Of a stretch of DNA of 22,972 bases, positions 1 to 6,465 are shown piece after piece. The stretch's first letter is position 1, and every line of letters starts with the position of its first letter. Under the pieces are notes generated by a model. It saw only the letters and a list, made by a program, of their open reading frames with translations, was not told the origin of the DNA and searched no databases. The stretch is from assembly GCA_029059925.1 (NCBI GenBank), contig JAIDVA010000093.1, forward strand, positions 1 through 22,972. Reading direction: 5' to 3'. Source of the stretch: Eubacterium sp. GTDB taxonomy: Bacteria; Bacillota; Clostridia; Oscillospirales; Acutalibacteraceae. The position numbers and the translations under genes were made by a program.

Positions 1-6
1 ATCCAT

Positions 7-1509
7 ATGTCCGAAAAATATATTATGGCGTTGGATCAGGGAACAACCTCCTCCCGTGCCATTATATTCAACAAAAAGGGTGAAATTGTAGCAAAGGCAC
101 AAAACGAATTCACCCAATATTATCCGCAAAATGGCTGGGTTGAGCACGATCCTATGGAAATTTTGTTTTCGCAGATAAGTGCTATTCTTGCTTGTCTCAG
201 ACTTGAAAAGGTTAATCCTAAGGATATCGCCGGTATCGGTATCACGAATCAGAGAGAAACCACGATTGTTTGGGATAAGGAAACTGGCAAACCAATCTGT
301 AATGCTATTGTGTGGCAGTGCCGCAGAACAGCACAGTATTGTGAGGAGCTTAAGGCTGAGGGCTTGAGCGATTACATAAAGGAAACGACGGGTCTTCTGA
401 TAGACGCATATTTCAGTGCAACTAAAATAAAGTGGATTCTTGATAATGTTGAGGGTGCAAGAGAAAAGGCTGAAAACGGCGAGCTTCTTTTTGGTACTGT
501 TGACACATGGCTTATCTGGAATCTTACAAACGGCAAGGTACATGTAACGGACTATTCAAACGCATGCCGCACAATGCTTTTTGATATCAACAAGCTTTGC
601 TGGGATTCATATCTCTGTGAAAAAATCGGTATCCCTATGAGCATGCTGCCTGAGGTTAAGCCGTCAAGCTGTGTTTATGGTGAGATTGCAAAAATCACAG
701 GTATTGAGGATATTGCAGGTGTGCCTATTGCAGGTGCAATCGGTGACCAGCCGGGCGCATTATTCGGTCAGGGCTGCTTTAATATCGGTCAGGCTAAAAA
801 TACATATGGAACAGGCTGCTTCCTTCTGATGAATACAGGGAATAAGAGAGTAAGCTCGCGTTCAAACCTGCTTTCGGGTATAGCATGGGGTGTCGGTGAT
901 AAGATTACCTATTCACTTGAGGGCTCTGCGTTTAATGCCGGTTCTGTTATAAAATGGCTCAGAGATGAGGTTGAGCTTATTCACTCTGCACCTGAATGTG
1001 ATGAGCTTGCAAGCGAGGTTGAGGATTCAAACGGTCTTTACTTTGTTCCGGCTTTCACCGGGCTTGGTGCTCCATACTGGGATATGTATGCAAGGGGCAC
1101 AATGATTGGTCTGACACGAGGTGTTAACAGAAAACACATCTGCCGTGCTGTTCTTGAAAGCATTACCTATCAGATGACCGATTTGCTTGAAGCAATGATG
1201 AGTGATTCTGACATTATGCTTAAGGATTTGAGAGTTGACGGCGGTGCATCAGTATCTGACATTATGATGCAGATTCAGGCTGATATGACAGGTGTGGTTG
1301 TAAACAGACCAAAGAATATCGAAACAACTGCTCTCGGTGCCGCGTATTGCGCAGGACTTGCGACTGGTGTATGGGACAGTATGGAGGAAATTGAGGCTAA
1401 CCGTCAGGTTGACAAAACCTTCATTCCATCCATGGAAGCGAATTTGAGAAATAAAAAATATTCTGATTGGAAACGTGCGGTTGAACGTTCACGGAATTGG
1501 GAAAGATAA
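7..1509 (+). CDS. glpK: Glycerol kinase
   Basis: ATP-dependent phosphorylation of glycerol to sn-glycerol 3-phosphate, a cytosolic FGGY-family enzyme. The 500-aa length matches the family (about 500). The N-terminal phosphate-binding motif DQGTTSSRAIIF is at residues 10-21. ITNQRETT follows near 80, then GDQPGALFGQ and KNTYGTG near 243-270, GLGAPYWD near 350, and the C-terminal DGGAS nucleotide-binding motif near 413. The ATG at 7 gives the canonical N terminus, but its ribosome site lies outside the window. In Gram-positive homologues regulated by the PTS, an activating histidine sits in an HFYG-like loop just before the GDQ motif. Here that stretch reads ITGIEDIAG, so this control is probably absent. 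No glpF or glpD is adjacent. Identity is very secure. Confidence 0.97.
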   Translation: MSEKYIMALDQGTTSSRAIIFNKKGEIVAKAQNEFTQYYPQNGWVEHDPMEILFSQISAILACLRLEKVNPKDIAGIGITNQRETTIVWDKETGKPICNAIVWQCRRTAQYCEELKAEGLSDYIKETTGLLIDAYFSATKIKWILDNVEGAREKAENGELLFGTVDTWLIWNLTNGKVHVTDYSNACRTMLFDINKLCWDSYLCEKIGIPMSMLPEVKPSSCVYGEIAKITGIEDIAGVPIAGAIGDQPGALFGQGCFNIGQAKNTYGTGCFLLMNTGNKRVSSRSNLLSGIAWGVGDKITYSLEGSAFNAGSVIKWLRDEVELIHSAPECDELASEVEDSNGLYFVPAFTGLGAPYWDMYARGTMIGLTRGVNRKHICRAVLESITYQMTDLLEAMMSDSDIMLKDLRVDGGASVSDIMMQIQADMTGVVVNRPKNIETTALGAAYCAGLATGVWDSMEEIEANRQVDKTFIPSMEANLRNKKYSDWKRAVERSRNWER

Positions 1510-1532
1510 AATCTGCACCAAATAAATCGCAA

Positions 1533-1557
1533 TGTTTAGCTAATACTAAGCTAAACA
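1533..1557 (+). terminator. Hairpin after glpK (possible weak terminator)
   Basis: Perfect 9-bp inverted repeat TGTTTAGCT / AGCTAAACA with a 7-nt loop, 24 nt after the glpK stop. There is no clean T-run directly after it, only an AT-rich stretch. It may be a weak terminator, an mRNA-stabilising 3' structure, or an element in the leader of the next gene. Confidence 0.4.
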
Positions 1558-1584
1558 TAAGAATATGTTAATTATATTTTATTT

Positions 1585-1591
1585 AAAGGAG
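1585..1591 (+). promoter_or_regulatory. Ribosome binding site fixing the Ldh2-type gene start
   Basis: AAAGGAG ends 9 nt before the ATG at 1601. The earlier in-frame ATG at 1565 has no such site and would add 12 hydrophobic residues foreign to the family, so 1601 is preferred. Confidence 0.85.
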
Positions 1592-1600
1592 ATATATATT

Positions 1601-2761
1601 ATGGGTAAGGTAGTATGTCCCTGGGGATTAATCACTGATTTTGTAACCGATGCTTTTGTCGGCTACGGCATCCCGAGAGAGGAAGCAGAAATTTGTACTG
1701 ATGTATTGCTCGAGTCAGACAAGCGTGGTATTGAGAGCCATGGCTGTAACAGATTCAAGCCAATATATCTTGACCGAATCAAGGCAGGTATTCAGAATCC
1801 GGTAACTGATTTTGAAATCATTAAGGAAACAGAAACTACAGCTGTGGTTGACGGCCATAACGGTATGGGTCAGGTAATCGGCTACAAGTCAATGCAGATG
1901 GCGATTGATAAGGCTAAAAAATATGGTTTAGGCATGGTCGCTGTAAGAAACAGCTGTCATTATGGTATAGCAGGTTATTATGCAACACAGGCAACCGAGC
2001 AGGGCTGTATCTGTATTACAGGTACAAATGCAAGACCTTCTGTTGCTCCAACTTTCGGTGTTGAGGGTATGTTTGGTACAAACCCGCTTACAGTTGGTAT
2101 TCCGAGTGATGAAAAATTTGATTTTGTAATCGACTGTGCAACCTCAATTACACAGAACGGTAAGATTGAATATTATGCAAGAATTAACGAGGATGTTCAT
2201 CCGGGTACAATCATCGGTCTTGACGGCGAATCTGTTGAGGGTGATTCGGGTGTTGCTCTTAAGAGAATCCGTGAGGGCTCTGCTGCTCTTACCACACTCG
2301 GCGGTATCGGAGAGGCGCTCGGCGGTTACAAGGGCTATGGCTATGCAATGATTATTGAGTTGCTTTCAGCAATTCTTCAGGATGGCAGCTATGGTAAGGA
2401 CCTTGATGGTAAAGATGAAGAGGGTAATATCAGACCATATCATCTTGGTCATTTCTTTATTGCTATTGATACAAATCACTTCCTTGGTGAAGAGCTTGTA
2501 CGCAGCAAGGCAGGCGAAATTCTTCGTTCAATCCGTAATTCTAAGAAAGCACCTGATGCTGACAGAATTTACACAGCAGGTGAAAAGGAATACGACATCT
2601 GGCTCAGCAGAAAAGAGAGTGGTGTTCCTATCAACGAATCTGTTCAGGGCGAAATCAATGCAGTACGTGACGAGCTTGGACTTGATTATACCTTCCCTTG
2701 GGAGGATAATTATGTTCCTTATCCTGAGAAGAATATCAAGGCTCATATTGAAAGAGACTGA
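1601..2761 (+). CDS. Malate/L-lactate dehydrogenase family oxidoreductase (Ldh2 type)
   Basis: A 386-aa NAD(P)-dependent 2-hydroxyacid dehydrogenase of the Ldh2 family (the YbiC/AllD/ComC group), which is unrelated in fold to classical LDH/MDH. Visible signatures are ESHG at residues 45-48, SCHYGIAGYY with the likely catalytic His120, GTNPLTVGIP near 168-177, and a C-terminal GGYKGYG segment. Length is usual (about 330-390). Substrate cannot be fixed from sequence: members reduce or oxidise malate, lactate, ureidoglycolate, sulfolactate or cyclic imino acids. The malic enzyme 91 nt downstream makes malate/oxaloacetate or pyruvate/lactate chemistry plausible, which is inference. The start at 1601 is chosen for its AAAGGAG site. 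Confidence 0.88.
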   Translation: MGKVVCPWGLITDFVTDAFVGYGIPREEAEICTDVLLESDKRGIESHGCNRFKPIYLDRIKAGIQNPVTDFEIIKETETTAVVDGHNGMGQVIGYKSMQMAIDKAKKYGLGMVAVRNSCHYGIAGYYATQATEQGCICITGTNARPSVAPTFGVEGMFGTNPLTVGIPSDEKFDFVIDCATSITQNGKIEYYARINEDVHPGTIIGLDGESVEGDSGVALKRIREGSAALTTLGGIGEALGGYKGYGYAMIIELLSAILQDGSYGKDLDGKDEEGNIRPYHLGHFFIAIDTNHFLGEELVRSKAGEILRSIRNSKKAPDADRIYTAGEKEYDIWLSRKESGVPINESVQGEINAVRDELGLDYTFPWEDNYVPYPEKNIKAHIERD

Positions 2762-2775
2762 TTAACAGGCATATT

Positions 2776-2809
2776 CAGGCAATGAAGATAATTTACTCTT
2801 CATTGCCTG
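2776..2809 (+). terminator. Perfect 13-bp hairpin between the dehydrogenase and malic enzyme
   Basis: CAGGCAATGAAGA (2776-2788) pairs fully with TCTTCATTGCCTG (2797-2809) around an 8-nt AT-rich loop. The downstream stretch is AT-rich (TACATATTATAATTTT) but lacks an immediate T-run. It is either a rho-independent terminator of moderate strength or a structural element in the malic enzyme leader, whose ATG is 43 nt away. Confidence 0.55.
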
Positions 2810-2852
2810 TACATATTATAATTTTAATACAAATATTTTAGGAGAAAAAACA

Positions 2853-4025
2853 ATGGATTATCGTAAAGAATCATTAAGATTACACGGCGAATGGCAGGGT
2901 AAGCTTGAGGTTATTGCCAGAGCAAAGGTTAATGACAAGGATTCACTTTCACTTGCATACACCCCTGGTGTAGCAGAGCCTTGTCTTGCTATTCAGGATG
3001 ACTACAATAAGAGCTGGGAGCTTACACGCCGCTGGAATATGGTTGCTGTTATCACAGATGGTACAGCAGTACTCGGCTTAGGAGATATCGGTCCGGAGGC
3101 AGGTATGCCTGTTATGGAGGGTAAATGCGTGCTCTTCAAGGAATTCGGTGATGTTGATGCTTTCCCTCTTTGTGTTCGTACAAAGAATGTTGATGAGTTT
3201 GTTGAGACTGTTTACAACATCAGCGGCTCATTTGGTGGTATCAACCTTGAGGATATTGCGGCTCCCCGCTGCTTTGAGATTGAGGAAAAGCTTAAGGAAA
3301 AATGTGATATTCCGATTTTCCACGATGACCAGCATGGTACAGCAGTAGTTGTTTCAGCTGCTCTTATCAATGCAACCAAGCTCACAGGCAAAGCACTTTC
3401 AGACTGCAAGGCTGTTATCAATGGTTCAGGTGCAGCCGGTATTGCAATTGCAAAGCTGCTTATGACACTTGGTTTGCGTGATGTTATTCTTTGTGACAGA
3501 ACAGGCGCTATCTATGAGGGCAGAGAAGGGCTCAACGCTTCTAAGGCTGATATTGCAAAGGTTACAAATCGAGAGATGACAAAGGGTTCACTTGTTGATG
3601 CTGTTAAGGGTACAGATATCTTTATCGGCGTATCTGCTCCGGGTGTACTCACACAGGATATGATTAAGACAATGAATACAGACCCTATCGTTCTCGCTAT
3701 GGCTAATCCTACTCCTGAAATTATGCCTGATGATGCTAAGGCAGCAGGCGCTAAGATTGTTGGTACAGGCCGTTCCGACTTCCCGAATCAGATTAATAAC
3801 GTTGTTGCATTCCCCGGTATTTTCCGTGGTGCACTTGATGTAAGAGCAAGTGCAATTACAGAAAATATGAAGATAGCTGCTGCTTATGCTATCGCATCAC
3901 TTGTTGATGATGATAAGCTTACACCTGATTATATTCTTCCATATGCATTTGATGAAAGAATCAAGGACACAGTTGCAAAGGCAGTTGCAGATGCTGCTGT
4001 AAAAGACGGTGTAGCTCGCGTATAA
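2853..4025 (+). CDS. NAD(P)-dependent malic enzyme
   Basis: Oxidative decarboxylation of L-malate to pyruvate and CO2 with NAD(P)H formation, in the cytosol. The 390-aa length fits the short bacterial (YtsJ-like) class without a phosphotransacetylase domain. Motifs in order: AYTPGVAEPC with catalytic Tyr36; ITDGTAVLGLGDIG near 67-80; the EGKCVLFK segment with catalytic Lys91; metal-binding NLEDIAAP near 131 and FHDDQHGTA near 157; the Rossmann motif GSGAAG at 191-196; then ANPTPEI and RSDFPNQINNV in the C-terminal half. TAGGAG ends 8 nt before the ATG. It ends just before a strong terminator. Cofactor preference (NAD or NADP) is not assignable by eye. Confidence 0.95.
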   Translation: MDYRKESLRLHGEWQGKLEVIARAKVNDKDSLSLAYTPGVAEPCLAIQDDYNKSWELTRRWNMVAVITDGTAVLGLGDIGPEAGMPVMEGKCVLFKEFGDVDAFPLCVRTKNVDEFVETVYNISGSFGGINLEDIAAPRCFEIEEKLKEKCDIPIFHDDQHGTAVVVSAALINATKLTGKALSDCKAVINGSGAAGIAIAKLLMTLGLRDVILCDRTGAIYEGREGLNASKADIAKVTNREMTKGSLVDAVKGTDIFIGVSAPGVLTQDMIKTMNTDPIVLAMANPTPEIMPDDAKAAGAKIVGTGRSDFPNQINNVVAFPGIFRGALDVRASAITENMKIAAAYAIASLVDDDKLTPDYILPYAFDERIKDTVAKAVADAAVKDGVARV

Positions 4026-4058
4026 TATATAATTAATAATCTTAATTATATAGTTTGT

Positions 4059-4090
4059 CCCCCGTGATGATTCACGGGGGAATTTTATTT
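4059..4090 (+). terminator. Intrinsic terminator after malic enzyme
   Basis: CCCCCGTGA (4059-4067) pairs perfectly with TCACGGGGG (4072-4080) around a 4-nt loop and is followed by AATTTTATTT. This is a GC-rich stem with a T-rich tail, closing the metabolic gene block. Confidence 0.9.
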
Positions 4091-4125
4091 ATATCTAATT
4101 ATATAATGTGACTGATTTGCTGTTC

Positions 4126-4174
4126 TTGTATAGTATGCACAAAGGGACTTTTTTGGTTTGTTCATACTATACAA
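4126..4174. repeat. 12-bp perfect inverted repeat, extendable to 17 bp
   Basis: TTGTATAGTATG (4126-4137) is mirrored by CATACTATACAA (4163-4174). Inside, after one C/T mismatch, ACAAA (4139-4143) pairs with TTTGT (4157-4161), leaving a 13-nt loop. No T-run follows, so it is not an ordinary terminator. It could be a dyad operator, a small structured RNA, or a relic of a mobile element. Confidence 0.7.
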
Positions 4175-4273
4175 ATTATGGAAATTTAGACTGACTACTC
4201 AAGGAGCATAATAGACATAAGTCGTTTAAAAGGTAACATTTTGTCAAGTGTTATTACTGAATTTTGTTAATTT

Positions 4274-4301
4274 GTTACAAATGTTACAAAAAGGTTACAA
4301 A
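4274..4301 (+). promoter_or_regulatory. Three GTTACAAA repeats, WalR-box-like
   Basis: GTTACAAA occurs at 4274-4281, 4283-4290 and 4294-4301. Two half-sites, TGTTAC at 4282-4287 and GGTTAC at 4293-4298, are 5 nt apart. The Bacillus/Staphylococcus WalR consensus is TGTWAH-N5-TGTWAH, so one base differs. The downstream gene is a secreted CHAP hydrolase, the kind of gene WalR controls. Assignment is inference. Confidence 0.35.
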
Positions 4302-4362
4302 CAACCTTGTGGATGATTGCCGTAGATTACGATAGACTTTTTATGTTAAAATGCAAAATGAT

Positions 4363-4433
4363 GTTGAACAAATGGTGTTTTTTGTAAAAAATGACGAGAT
4401 TTGATATGGTAGTCAAACAAAAGTTGAACAAAT
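4363..4433 (+). repeat. 11-bp direct repeat GTTGAACAAAT, spaced 60 bp
   Basis: Copies at 4363-4373 and 4423-4433 start exactly 60 bp apart, upstream of and inside the presumed leader of the CHAP gene. The second copy overlaps the loop and 3' arm of the hairpin at 4408-4442. Confidence 0.55.
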
Positions 4434-4442
4434 TTGACTATC
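4408..4442 (+). other. Leader hairpin upstream of the CHAP gene
   Basis: TAGTCAAA (4410-4417) pairs with TTTGACTA (4433-4440), extended by one G-T and one G-C pair, with a 15-nt loop. It lies 47 nt before the ATG at 4490 and has no T-run. It is possibly an mRNA structure or a dyad protein-binding site. Confidence 0.4.
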
Positions 4443-4478
4443 CTAATATTGTAAACAAATCGGGCAATACCATTTGCG

Positions 4479-4485
4479 AAGGAGG
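4479..4485 (+). promoter_or_regulatory. Ribosome binding site fixing the CHAP gene start
   Basis: AAGGAGG lies 4 nt before the ATG at 4490, which opens a textbook signal peptide. The in-frame ATG at 4391 has no such site and would bury the signal peptide. Confidence 0.85.
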
Positions 4486-4489
4486 CAGC

Positions 4490-5134
4490 ATGAGAAAGCT
4501 AATTAAAAACAGCATTATTACCGTTTTATTAACTATTATCGTAATAACCGTTTTCCCTACAACAGTATTTGCAAATGAATACGAGCCAAGACTGACAGCA
4601 CCAAGAGGTGAGCCATATTACACAAGAGAGCTTAACGCTTATGCGCAGACCGGCTACGGTATGCCGAACTGTGTTGCATACGCATATGGCAGAGTTTATG
4701 AAATGAATGGTGAAAAGCCGCTTATCACTCGAGGCAATGCAGGTGATTGGTGGTTTATCAACAAAGCGAATGATTATTATGAATACGGCAGCGAGCCAAA
4801 GCTCGGCGCGGTTGCCTGCTGGTCAAGACATGTTGCAGTAGTAGAAGAAATTGCAGACGATGGTGCAATCACTGTATCTGAGTCACATTGGGGCGGAAGA
4901 TATTTCAATACCAATGTTTACTACAATATGTCATCACATTACGGTCAAACCTTCTATGGCTATATTTACACCTATAATGAGCCTGAAGAAGAGCCCGAAA
5001 TACCTGAGCCTTCCTATAAGATGGAGGAACAGTATTTTGCACCGCAGGAGAAGAATTGTTTTACCGCTCTTGCTTTTACTCAGAGCAATAACACAATTAT
5101 GAATCCGAAAAACAATTCGTTACTGAATATGTAA
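4490..5134 (+). CDS. Secreted CHAP-domain amidohydrolase (peptidoglycan hydrolase-like)
   Basis: A 214-aa exported protein. Residues 1-28 form a signal peptide: basic MRKLIK, a hydrophobic core, and a V-F-A cleavage site before N29. The CHAP fold (cysteine, histidine-dependent amidohydrolase/peptidase) spans about 45-160. PNCVAYAYGR carries the likely nucleophile Cys61, SRHVAVVEE the likely His114, and SESHWGG near 130 the likely third residue. Domain and export suggest cleavage of peptide bonds in the cell wall, which is inference from the family. There is no cell-wall-binding repeat. An acidic, proline-rich linker (EPEEEPEIPEP, about 164-174) leads to a 40-residue tail of unknown role. It is monocistronic, with a shared terminator downstream and a repeat-rich control region upstream. 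Other CHAP activities (amidase versus endopeptidase) cannot be separated. Confidence 0.82.
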   Translation: MRKLIKNSIITVLLTIIVITVFPTTVFANEYEPRLTAPRGEPYYTRELNAYAQTGYGMPNCVAYAYGRVYEMNGEKPLITRGNAGDWWFINKANDYYEYGSEPKLGAVACWSRHVAVVEEIADDGAITVSESHWGGRYFNTNVYYNMSSHYGQTFYGYIYTYNEPEEEPEIPEPSYKMEEQYFAPQEKNCFTALAFTQSNNTIMNPKNNSLLNM

Positions 5135-5154
5135 ATTTAATGAATACGTTTATT

Positions 5155-5213
5155 AAAAAGGCTGCGAAAAAGCAATGATTTGAATCGCTTTTTCACAGCC
5201 TCTTTTATTTTAC
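5155..5213. terminator. Bidirectional intrinsic terminator (CHAP gene / XRE gene)
   Basis: AGGCTGCGAAAAAGC (5159-5173) pairs with GCTTTTTCACAGCCT (5187-5201), with one mismatch. The plus strand is followed by CTTTTATTTTA. The minus strand runs into CCTTTTTAAT (complement of 5153-5161). It can serve both convergent genes. Confidence 0.87.
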
Positions 5214-5250
5214 TATTGCAATTTAACAGGCAGTTACACTTCAGTAACTT

Positions 5251-5481
5251 TTAGGAGTGTGTTTTAGCTGTTGCTCCTGTAATTATATAATTCAAATCGC
5301 ACTTGAGATGTTTGCATATATTATCTATAGTTGTAAGTTTTGGCTGCGTTATTCCCCTTTCAATTTGGCTGATATAACCTACGCTGACATCCATAAGCTC
5401 GGCTAATTCCTGCTGTGTGATATTTTCTTTTTTGCGTGATTTCTGAATCCTTTTACCTATCAGTTTATAATCTATACTCAT
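5251..5481 (-). CDS. XRE-family helix-turn-helix regulator
   Basis: A 76-aa single-domain DNA-binding protein of the Cro/C1 type. Residues about 8-66 form the HTH_3 fold: IGKRIQKSRKKENITQQELA, then DVSVGYISQIERG as turn and recognition helix, then LTTIDNICKHLKCDLNYII. No sensor domain is attached, so it is probably a small dimeric repressor or modulator. AGGAAGG precedes the ATG at 5481. It is divergent from rlmB and convergent with the CHAP gene. Two TTGCAA palindromes just upstream (5544-5549, 5558-5563) are candidate autoregulatory sites. The target is unknown, and no partner toxin or phage gene is adjacent. Confidence 0.85.
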   Translation of the reverse strand: MSIDYKLIGKRIQKSRKKENITQQELAELMDVSVGYISQIERGITQPKLTTIDNICKHLKCDLNYIITGATAKTHS

Positions 5482-5517
5482 ATTCCTTCCTAAAAAACAA
5501 CTCCTTTTTTATAAATT

Positions 5518-5526
5518 ATTGTAGCA
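5518..5526 (-). promoter_or_regulatory. Extended -10 promoter candidate for the XRE gene
   Basis: Read on the minus strand, TGCTACAAT is an extended -10 (TGn plus TACAAT), about 37 nt upstream of the ATG. No good -35 sits at 17 nt, as expected for an extended -10. Confidence 0.45.
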
Positions 5527-5543
5527 TAAATGTTATGATTAAA

Positions 5544-5563
5544 TTGCAATGATTTGGTTGCAA
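5544..5563. promoter_or_regulatory. Paired TTGCAA palindromes in the xre-rlmB divergent region
   Basis: Two identical 6-bp palindromes TTGCAA (5544-5549 and 5558-5563), centres 14 bp apart, just upstream of the presumed XRE gene promoter. This is a candidate operator only; short AT-rich palindromes also arise by chance. Confidence 0.25.
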
Positions 5564-5636
5564 AACATATATGGAAACAATCATGAACAAAACTAAAAGG
5601 TTTTACGTACTTATGTTTGGTATTTTTTTCTTGTAG

Positions 5637-5665
5637 TTGATAAAATTACTACATAATGTTATAAT
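5637..5665 (+). promoter_or_regulatory. SigA-type promoter of rlmB
   Basis: TTGATA (5637-5642), 17-nt spacer, then a consensus TATAAT (5660-5665). The predicted start is about 25 nt before the rlmB ATG at 5697. It probably drives rlmB, the 820-aa gene and rubrerythrin. Confidence 0.8.
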
Positions 5666-5696
5666 TATTTTGAATAAATATGTGGAGATATAAAAT

Positions 5697-6455
5697 ATGC
5701 CAAAGGAAGAGAATATAACCAACGACAATTTAATTATTGGCAGGAATGCAGTCATTGAGCTTTTGAAAAGCGGAAGAGAGATAGAAAATGTTCTGATTGC
5801 CAAGGGAGAAAGAGAGGGCTCAATTAATCGTATTTCTGCAATGTGCAGAGAAAAAGGAATTATAATCAAAAATGTTGACAGAAAAAAGCTTGATTTTATG
5901 TGCGGCAACGGCAATCATCAGGGTGTAGTTGCCAATGTTCCTGCTCACAGCTATTCAAGTGTGGATGATATTCTGGCTTATGCCGAGAGCAAGGGTGAAC
6001 AGCCTTTTATCATTATTTGTGACGAAATTGAGGACAGTCATAATTTAGGGGCTATTATCCGAAGTGCCGAGGCTTGCGGTGCGCACGGAATTATTATTCC
6101 GAAAAGGAGAAATGTCGGTCTTAACTTTATTGTTGCCAAAACCTCATGCGGCGCACTTGAATATATGCGTGTTGCAAGAGTCAGCAATCTTGCTTCAACA
6201 ATTGAGTTATTGAAAAAGAAAAACATATGGGTTTACTGTGCCGATATGGATGGACAGCCCTGGTGCAAAACAGATTTTTCAGGCGGCTGTGCACTTGTTA
6301 TAGGCAGTGAGGGTAACGGTGTCGGAAGGCTTATTAAAGAGAAATGTGATGTAACCGTCAGCCTGCCGATGTGCGGAGAGGTGAATTCTCTTAACGCATC
6401 TGTTGCAGCAGGCATTATTATGTACGAGGTTACCAAACAACGACTTGGATTGTGA
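5697..6455 (+). CDS. rlmB: 23S rRNA (guanosine-2'-O)-methyltransferase, RlmB/TrmH (SpoU) family
   Basis: SAM-dependent 2'-O-methylation of a guanosine in the 23S rRNA peptidyl-transferase region. The 252-aa length is typical. The N-terminal substrate-binding domain starts with GRNAVIELL near 16 and ends with NHQGVVA near 77. The SPOUT knot domain shows DEIEDSHNLGAIIRSAEACG near 109 (motif 1), VIGSEGNGV near 202 (motif 2), and LPMCGEVNSLNASVAAGI near 223 (motif 3). GGAG ends 7 nt before the ATG, behind a near-consensus promoter. The next gene begins 10 nt after its stop. Family assignment is secure. The exact target base is by homology, since TrmH-family paralogues look alike. Confidence 0.93.
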   Translation: MPKEENITNDNLIIGRNAVIELLKSGREIENVLIAKGEREGSINRISAMCREKGIIIKNVDRKKLDFMCGNGNHQGVVANVPAHSYSSVDDILAYAESKGEQPFIIICDEIEDSHNLGAIIRSAEACGAHGIIIPKRRNVGLNFIVAKTSCGALEYMRVARVSNLASTIELLKKKNIWVYCADMDGQPWCKTDFSGGCALVIGSEGNGVGRLIKEKCDVTVSLPMCGEVNSLNASVAAGIIMYEVTKQRLGL

Positions 6456-6465
6456 GTGATGCAAT

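Larger units (their letters stand above)
4091..4489. other. Gene-free, repeat-rich intergenic region
   Basis: About 400 nt with no credible coding sequence on either strand. It contains a 49-nt imperfect inverted repeat (4126-4174), three GTTACAAA copies (4274-4301), an 11-bp direct repeat (4363-4373, 4423-4433) and a short hairpin (4408-4442). A plausible extended -10 (TGTTAAAAT, 4344-4352) could drive the downstream CHAP gene, giving a leader of roughly 130 nt. No riboswitch class was recognised. Confidence 0.6.

Noticed and set aside
4126..4174. Intrinsic terminator on either strand
   Set aside because: Stem is AT-rich and neither side has a T-run; a proper terminator already lies at 4059-4090.
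4274..4301. CRISPR or tandem-repeat array
   Set aside because: Only three 8-bp units with 1-3 nt between them and no spacers; fits regulatory sites better.
4391..4489. Upstream in-frame extension of the CHAP gene (33 residues)
   Set aside because: No ribosome site at 4391, and the extension would bury a clear signal peptide that starts at 4490 behind AAGGAGG.
5603..5914. 103-aa minus-strand open frame over the start of rlmB
   Set aside because: It overlaps a confidently assigned gene antisense, has no ribosome site, and its composition reads like a shadow of the rlmB codons.
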